Under the pieces are notes generated by a model. The model worked only from the letters and a program-made list of their open reading frames with translations. It did no database searches and was not told the origin of the DNA. 64,000 nucleotides of DNA. Source: Micavibrio sp. UBA6145 (GTDB lineage Bacteria > Pseudomonadota > Alphaproteobacteria > Micavibrionales > UBA1664). This document shows, piece by piece, positions 58,966 to 64,000 of this stretch. Numbering within the stretch: position 1 is the stretch's first letter; each line of letters opens with the position of its first letter. The stretch lies in assembly GCA_002423205.1 (NCBI GenBank), contig DIUZ01000024.1:241834-305833 (forward strand), given 5' to 3'. Position numbers and translations under genes: made by a program.

Positions 58966-59799
58966 ATGAAAGACGAAGCCGCGGTTATTACGCAGTCCAT
59001 CGACTGGCTGGTTGCCCATTATGAGGAGCAGCCGGCGCTGGACCGTATTGCCGCGCATGCGGGCATGGAGCCGACCCTGTTCCAGAAGGCGTTTACAAAG
59101 CGCGTCGGCATCAGCCCCAAACGGTTCGTACAGGTCATGACCCATCGCCGGGCACGGGATTTGCTTGAAAACGGTGATCTTACCACGCTGGAGGCTGCGT
59201 ATGACGCGGGCCTGTCCGGCAATGGGCGTCTGCATGATTTGTTTGTGACGGTGGAGGCCGCGACACCCGGGGAGATCCGCAGCCGCGGGCAGGGGCTGAC
59301 CATTACCTATGGATTTGCGGATTCGCCGTTTGGCGAATTGATTGCCGCGCGCACGCCGCGTGGCTTGTGCTGGCTGGGGTTTCGGGTGGATGACAGCCGG
59401 GAGCGTTGCCTTGAGCGCATCAGGAAGCATTGGCCCATGGCGGCGCTGGTGCATGATGACGCCGCCGTGGCCGCGGATTGCGCGGCGGTGACAGGTATCT
59501 GCATGGGTGCGGAAACGCAGCAAAAGAAATTGCCGCTGCATCTGTACGGCACCAATTTCCAGTTACAGGTGTGGCGGGCGCTGCTCAAAATTCCGTCGCG
59601 GCATTTCCTGTCTTATGAATCACTTGGCGCAGCGATTGGCAGGCCGGGCAGTCCGCGTGCGATTGGCAACGCGGTGGGTGCCAACCCCATTTCCCTTTTG
59701 ATTCCGTGTCACAGGGTTATCCAGAAAACGGGTGTGCTCAATAATTACGGCTGGGGATCGGCGCGCAAAAAGGCCCTTTTAGGGGTGGAGTGCGCCTGA
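58966..59799 (+). CDS. AraC-HTH / O6-alkylguanine-DNA alkyltransferase fusion
   Basis: A 277-residue protein. The N-terminal AraC-type helix-turn-helix (LDRIAAHAGMEPTLFQKAFTKRVGISPKRFVQ) is followed by an O6-methylguanine-DNA methyltransferase domain with the active-site PCHRV. The N-terminal zinc domain of Ada is absent. It may be a repair protein with its own DNA-binding domain. ATG 58966 is used; GTG 58948 is an alternative. Confidence 0.88.
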   Translation: MKDEAAVITQSIDWLVAHYEEQPALDRIAAHAGMEPTLFQKAFTKRVGISPKRFVQVMTHRRARDLLENGDLTTLEAAYDAGLSGNGRLHDLFVTVEAATPGEIRSRGQGLTITYGFADSPFGELIAARTPRGLCWLGFRVDDSRERCLERIRKHWPMAALVHDDAAVAADCAAVTGICMGAETQQKKLPLHLYGTNFQLQVWRALLKIPSRHFLSYESLGAAIGRPGSPRAIGNAVGANPISLLIPCHRVIQKTGVLNNYGWGSARKKALLGVECA

Positions 59800-59812
59800 T
59801 ACAACCAAGGGT

Positions 59813-61597
59813 ATGAAATTCCTCTGGAAAGCCATCCGCGCTTTATTCGCCTCTCTTGGTCTTGTTGTTGTCCTGTTAGCCATTGTCGGGGTTGTCAGTC
59901 TGAAATCCGGCACGAGCGAGCTGCCCCGCAAGATGGTTCTGTCATACATTTTTTACGGTACGCCGCAGGATGTGCCGCCGGCCAATGACCTGCTCAGCCA
60001 GCTGATGCCGGCAGATCCGACGCTGGCCGAGGTCACGGACGCGATTTACCGCGCAGCCAAGGACGAGCGCGTTGAGGCATTCGTCGTCAAGCTTTCGGCG
60101 GGTGATTACAAATGGGCGGATGTGCAGGAACTGCGCGCGGCGATTGCGGCCTTTAAGGCCAGCGGCAAAAAAACATATGTGTATTCGGAATCCTACGGCG
60201 AACTGTATCCTGGCATGGCCGAATATTATCTGGCCAGCGCGTTTGATGAAATCTGGCTGCAGCCGGTGGGTACGGTTGCGATCACTGGTTTTTCGGCGCA
60301 GGTGCCGTATTTCAAAAAGACGCTGGATATGGTCGGTGTTACGCCTGACATCATTCAGAAGGGTCAGTACAAAACTGCGCCGGAATCCAGCCTGCTGGAA
60401 CATATGAGCGATGCGCAGCGCGAAACACTGCACAGTATCCTGCAATCGATGATGACCGACTTTTTCGAAGGCGTGTCGGCGGGGCGTAATATTCCCGCCA
60501 ACAGTATCGGCGTTCTGGTCGACGGTGCGCCGTATACATCGCAAGAGGCGAAGGAACGTAAACTGGTGGACCATGTCGGTTATGCGGACCAGTTGCTGGA
60601 ACAACTGATCCCCGGCGGGGGGGATAAGAACCATGATTTCATTGACGCGGTGGATTACCTGTACGCGGCTGACGGCGCAATGCTGGACAGGATCGTGAAA
60701 GAGGATAAGGCGCTTAAAGGCAAGCACACCGGCAAGAACGGCGTCGCGCTTGTGTATGTGTCGGGCATGATCGTGCCCGATACCGGTCAGCGTGGCGGGA
60801 TGTTCGGCGATAACATGGCGTATGCAAGCGAGATCGCAGGCGCGATCAAGGACGCAGCCGAGGACGATGATATCAAGGCGATCGTGCTGCGTGTGGATTC
60901 ACCCGGCGGCAGCCCGTCAGCGTCGGAGACGATCCGCCGCGCGGTGGTGGTGGCCAAGGAAAAGGGTAAATATGTCGTCGTGTCGATGGGCGGACAGGCG
61001 GCATCCGGTGGTTACTGGGTCGTGGTCGATGCCGACAAGATATTCACACAGCCGGGGACGCTGACCGGTTCCATCGGTGTGTTCGGCGGCAAGGCATCGT
61101 TTGCGAATGCGTTTGCCAAGGTCGGCGTGAACTGGGATTCCGTGACCATGGGGGCCAATGCCGGTATGTGGTCGCCGTCCGAGGCGTATACAGCCGACCA
61201 ACGTGTCGCCGTCAGCCGGATGCTGGACGATGTGTATGACAGCTTTATCGACCGCGTGGCGCAGGGGCGCAAGTTCGCGCCCGAGGTGGTTGAGCCCATG
61301 GCGGGTGGCCGCGTATGGACCGGGCGTCAGGCCAAGGAGCGTGGACTGGTCGACGAAATCGGCGGTTTGCGCCAGGCGATGGAGGATGTTGCGGCCAGGC
61401 TGGGCGTCAAAGATGTGCATAAACTGGACGTTATTGTCATGCCGGATGCGCCGTCGCCGTTTGATAATTTCCTGGGGTTGCTCGGCCAGAGCGCGCAAGT
61501 CATTGATTTTGTTCGCCCGGCTGCGCAGGCGGTGATGGATGCCCATAATCCGTCATGGTCGCTTGTCCGTGCGCAAAGGTTTGAAATCAACCCCTGA
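59813..61597 (+). CDS. sppA: Signal peptide peptidase SppA, 67-kDa type
   Basis: A 594-residue membrane protein. One N-terminal helix (about residues 8-28), then two tandem SppA domains: the catalytic Lys region GQYKTAPE near residue 185 and the Ser region QAASGGYWVVV near residue 400. It removes leftover signal peptides from the membrane. AAGGG precedes the start. Confidence 0.93.
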   Translation: MKFLWKAIRALFASLGLVVVLLAIVGVVSLKSGTSELPRKMVLSYIFYGTPQDVPPANDLLSQLMPADPTLAEVTDAIYRAAKDERVEAFVVKLSAGDYKWADVQELRAAIAAFKASGKKTYVYSESYGELYPGMAEYYLASAFDEIWLQPVGTVAITGFSAQVPYFKKTLDMVGVTPDIIQKGQYKTAPESSLLEHMSDAQRETLHSILQSMMTDFFEGVSAGRNIPANSIGVLVDGAPYTSQEAKERKLVDHVGYADQLLEQLIPGGGDKNHDFIDAVDYLYAADGAMLDRIVKEDKALKGKHTGKNGVALVYVSGMIVPDTGQRGGMFGDNMAYASEIAGAIKDAAEDDDIKAIVLRVDSPGGSPSASETIRRAVVVAKEKGKYVVVSMGGQAASGGYWVVVDADKIFTQPGTLTGSIGVFGGKASFANAFAKVGVNWDSVTMGANAGMWSPSEAYTADQRVAVSRMLDDVYDSFIDRVAQGRKFAPEVVEPMAGGRVWTGRQAKERGLVDEIGGLRQAMEDVAARLGVKDVHKLDVIVMPDAPSPFDNFLGLLGQSAQVIDFVRPAAQAVMDAHNPSWSLVRAQRFEINP

Positions 61598-61655
61598 TCC
61601 GGGGTATACTGGTAGCACCAGCCCAATGAATGGGCTTGAAGACGGCAAGGACAGA

Positions 61656-62090
61656 ATGTCTACGATCAGCCCCACCAATTCCCCCTTTATCAGCAAGGCG
61701 CTGATGGCGACCAGCAATGGTTCGTCTTCGTCGTTTTTGACGTCGAGCGATGTCAGCCCCGTGCAGAAAATGGTCAACGCGCAAAAGTCGCAGACGACGC
61801 AGGTTGAAAAGGGCAGCTATTTTTATTCCGAAGATTATCTGCGCCTTCAGGCGTTTGAAATCCGCTCGCGCATCGTGACCTACCAGAACATGGGCATGGC
61901 CGCGCAATACGCGCAGGCTCAGCAGGAAGGCCAGGTTATCGTCGGGGCCTATCAGGCGTATATGAAAGCATCCGTCGCTGCCGGTGAAGAAGGCGGCAAG
62001 GCCGCCGGTGCCGCCGCCGCGAAAGCGTATATGCAGGGCGCACAGAGACAGTCATTTGCCATCACGCCGAACGTTTTGATCGGCGCTTAA
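61656..62090 (+). CDS. Unknown 144-residue Ala/Ser-rich protein
   Basis: The ATG at 61656 with AAGGA upstream is preferred over an earlier in-frame ATG at 61626. The protein is Ser-rich at the start and Ala-rich later, with a central YFYSEDYLRLQAFEIRSRIVTYQNMGM segment. No family recognised. It follows sppA by 58 bases and converges on the hydroxylase gene. Confidence 0.6.
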   Translation: MSTISPTNSPFISKALMATSNGSSSSFLTSSDVSPVQKMVNAQKSQTTQVEKGSYFYSEDYLRLQAFEIRSRIVTYQNMGMAAQYAQAQQEGQVIVGAYQAYMKASVAAGEEGGKAAGAAAAKAYMQGAQRQSFAITPNVLIGA

Positions 62091-62102
62091 GGCTTTAAGC
62101 GT

Positions 62103-63281
62103 TTAAGCGGCTAATCCTTTTTTCATGACAAGCTGACGCCACGGTCCCGGCAGGGACAGGGCGCGTAACGCCAGGCGGCGCAAAGCGCGGACTGCGTTTT
62201 TATCATTGGCGACGGCCTGATTCATAAAGTCGATAGCGAATGAGCGCGATGCGACATCAGGCGTGCGCGCCTTTTCATAGCGGTCGAGCACCGTGGCCGA
62301 ACCCACATCAAGGCCGATTTCAAAGGCCTGTATGATGATACCGGCAAGCGTGGATACGTCGCGTAAGGACAGGTTCAGACCTTGTGCGCCGATGGGGCTG
62401 ATGACGTGGGCGGCTTCGGCCGCCAGCGCGACGCGCGGGCCGGTCAGTTTCGTGCTGCGCACATATTCCAGCGGCCAGCAGGCGGGGCTGGAGATCAGTT
62501 CGATCGTGCCGACGTAATCGCGCGTGCGCGATTGCAGTTCTTCCACGAAGCGGGGTTTTGGCAATTTCAGGAAGCGTTGCGCATCATCGGTTTTTTCAAC
62601 CCAGACGATGGCCGACGTATCGTTGCGGCATGGCACGATGGTAAAGGGGCCACCGGGCCGGTGGAATTCAGTTGATGTGTCCAGATGCGGCTGGCTGTGT
62701 CTGATCAGGCAGGTGATCGCGCTCTGGCCATAAGCATGGCGTTTGACCCCGATACCGGCAAAGTCACGGACCTTGGAATCGCGGCCATCGCAGCCGACAA
62801 TCAGGGATGCCCCCAGAGATGCGAAATCAGTGACTGTGGTGTCAAAGCGCACGGTCACATTTTTGTGCGTTTTTAAGACGTCGTTTAATGCCGCACGCAT
62901 GGCGGTCAGTGACATGTTCCAGCCGAAGGCGTCGCGGCCCAGTTCATGGGCGGCAAAGCCCTGTTCGATCATGGCGTCGGGATTGGCCGGAAAACGGCTG
63001 TCATCGACCACGGCCATGCGGCGTAAGGGGCTGGCATAGGATTCGAGCAGGGGCCAGACCCCGGCAGCGGTTAGTGTGTCGATAGACCCACCCATCAGGG
63101 CGGCGGTGCGGCCATCAGGCGTTACGTTCTTCAGGGACGGCGTAGAGCCGGAAGAATCGGCCAGAAGGACCCTGATTCCCGCCGGGGCCAGTAAAGCCGC
63201 CAGTGTGAAGCCCGCGGGGCCGCCGCCAATGATTGCGATGTCTGGTTTGCCCGTGCGACAGGCTGTATCGAATTTGTTCAT
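62103..63281 (-). CDS. UbiH/UbiF-family FAD-dependent ubiquinone hydroxylase
   Basis: A 392-residue monooxygenase. FAD-binding IIGGGPAGFTLAALLA at the N-terminus, the conserved GCDGRDSKVR near residue 160, and the second FAD motif with AAEAAHVISPIGAQGLNLSLRD near residue 290. It adds a ring hydroxyl during ubiquinone synthesis; which position cannot be told. Confidence 0.9.
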   Translation of the reverse strand: MNKFDTACRTGKPDIAIIGGGPAGFTLAALLAPAGIRVLLADSSGSTPSLKNVTPDGRTAALMGGSIDTLTAAGVWPLLESYASPLRRMAVVDDSRFPANPDAMIEQGFAAHELGRDAFGWNMSLTAMRAALNDVLKTHKNVTVRFDTTVTDFASLGASLIVGCDGRDSKVRDFAGIGVKRHAYGQSAITCLIRHSQPHLDTSTEFHRPGGPFTIVPCRNDTSAIVWVEKTDDAQRFLKLPKPRFVEELQSRTRDYVGTIELISSPACWPLEYVRSTKLTGPRVALAAEAAHVISPIGAQGLNLSLRDVSTLAGIIIQAFEIGLDVGSATVLDRYEKARTPDVASRSFAIDFMNQAVANDKNAVRALRRLALRALSLPGPWRQLVMKKGLAA

Positions 63282-63328
63282 GGAAAAACTATATGAACCT
63301 GTCTACACATCTTAACAAGGAGAGTCTT

Positions 63329-63589
63329 ATGGCTGCCACTGTCGAATTATACACCACCAATTACTGCCCTTACTGCGTCCGCGCCAAGATGCTGCTGGAA
63401 AGAAAGGGCGTTGCCTACACTGAAATCGACGTCAGCGATGATGACAATGCACGCGCCGAACTGGTTAAAAAATCCGGCGGACGCCGCACTGTGCCGCAAA
63501 TCTTCATCGGCGGCGAAGGCATCGGCGGTTGCGATGACCTCTACGCGCTGGACGCTGCCGGAAAACTGGATTCACTTCTGCAAGGATAG
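63329..63589 (+). CDS. grxC: Glutaredoxin 3
   Basis: An 86-residue glutaredoxin with the CPYC active site (residues 13-16), the TVPQIFIGG cis-Pro loop and GGCDDL. It reduces disulfides with glutathione. AAGGAGAG precedes the ATG at 63329; upstream codons in frame are not part of it. Confidence 0.97.
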   Translation: MAATVELYTTNYCPYCVRAKMLLERKGVAYTEIDVSDDDNARAELVKKSGGRRTVPQIFIGGEGIGGCDDLYALDAAGKLDSLLQG

Positions 63590-63596
63590 ATAAAAT

Positions 63597-64000
63597 ATGC
63601 CCACCGCCGCCAAGAATATGCCGCAAGCCGGGGATCCGGGGCGGGAATTGTTTTTCTCCATGGACCGCAACCTCGCGCTTGAGGTTGTGCGGGTCACGGA
63701 AAGCGCGGCGCTGGCGGCATCGCTGTATGTCGGGCGCGGGGATGAAAAAGGGGCCGACCAGGCCGCCGTCGACGCGATGCGCACGGTGCTCAATACCCTG
63801 AACATCGACGGACGCGTGGTTATTGGTGAGGGTGAGCGCGATGAAGCGCCGATGCTATATATCGGTGAAAAAGTGGGTACTGGTAATGGCCCGAAAATCG
63901 ACATCGCACTCGACCCGCTGGAAGGCACGGCGATCACCGCCAACGGCGGCATGAACGCACTGGCCGTTATTGCCATGACGGAAGAGGGCGGTTTTTTAAA
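63597..64000 (+). CDS. glpX: Class II fructose-1,6-bisphosphatase GlpX (start only)
   Basis: The first 134 codons of a GlpX-type gene; the 3' end lies outside the window. The conserved LALEVVRVTESAALAAS start, GRGDEKGADQAAVDAMR, GEGERDEAPMLYIGE and DPLEGT metal-site motifs are visible. It hydrolyses fructose 1,6-bisphosphate in gluconeogenesis. Starts 7 bases after grxC with AAGGA upstream. Confidence 0.95.
   Translation, partial: MPTAAKNMPQAGDPGRELFFSMDRNLALEVVRVTESAALAASLYVGRGDEKGADQAAVDAMRTVLNTLNIDGRVVIGEGERDEAPMLYIGEKVGTGNGPKIDIALDPLEGTAITANGGMNALAVIAMTEEGGFL

Noticed and set aside
62083..62101. Terminator between 62090 and 62103 (CGCTTAA/TTTAAGCG)
   Set aside because: Stem is short and there is no T-run, so termination is not supported.

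Overview
The window is a chromosomal segment of a flagellated alphaproteobacterium. The markers are the class II flagellar regulator FliX, CckA next to flhB, the TrcR/DUF1013 cell-cycle regulator, a cysteine-poor DksA, alphaproteobacterial SOS boxes (GTTC-N7-GTTC) at recA, and a petABC operon. Genus cannot be fixed from sequence reading alone; a Rhodospirillales- or Micavibrio-like lineage would fit, but that is a guess. No rRNA, tRNA, CRISPR array, insertion sequence or prophage was recognised.

Layout. (1) 1-25.8 kb is almost entirely motility. On the minus strand lie [FliK-like]-flgN-like-flgJ-like-flgI (reading right to left) and flgH-flgA-flgG-flgF; between them fliX and dksA run on the plus strand. 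A plus-strand block follows: fliL, fliM, a DUF6468 membrane protein, a MotE-like protein, cheY, cheZ, two MotB-like proteins and a 985-residue TPR protein. After a TetR gene come fliP-fliO plus two small export-linked genes (minus), then flgB-flgC-fliE-fliQ-fliR-flhB-cckA (plus). Matches to sigma-54 promoters (TTGGCACG-N4-NNGCA type) precede flgI, flgF, flgB and probably fliM. (2) 25.9-33.9 kb: pdxS-VOC-pdxT (ribose-5-phosphate-dependent vitamin B6 synthesis), recA with three SOS boxes and a divergent small gene sharing that control region, a Zeta-like kinase, smpB and a soluble lytic transglycosylase. (3) 34.0-43.3 kb: a LuxR-type regulator with a hybrid histidine kinase, DUF1285-cca, hemF, trmL and petABC (bc1 complex). 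(4) 43.4-50.0 kb: a possible 2OG-dioxygenase, then a five-gene minus operon of RND efflux genes with a translationally coupled methyltransferase and two small unknown genes. (5) 50.2-64 kb: housekeeping and accessory genes, including DUF924, a RimK-like ATP-grasp ligase, an atypical SDR with an ALDH7-type dehydrogenase, small DUF465/DUF1192 proteins, trcR, bdhA, an HTH-alkyltransferase fusion, sppA, a UbiH-family hydroxylase, grxC and the start of glpX.

How the genes work together: the first 26 kb encodes the rod, P- and L-rings, export gate, C-ring switch and chemotaxis output of one flagellum, together with regulators (FliX, CckA) that tie it to the cell cycle. The least explained parts are the paired MotB-like proteins with the TPR protein, the SOS-linked 106-residue protein, the stacked inverted repeats between flgI and fliX, and the methyltransferase coupled to the RND pump.
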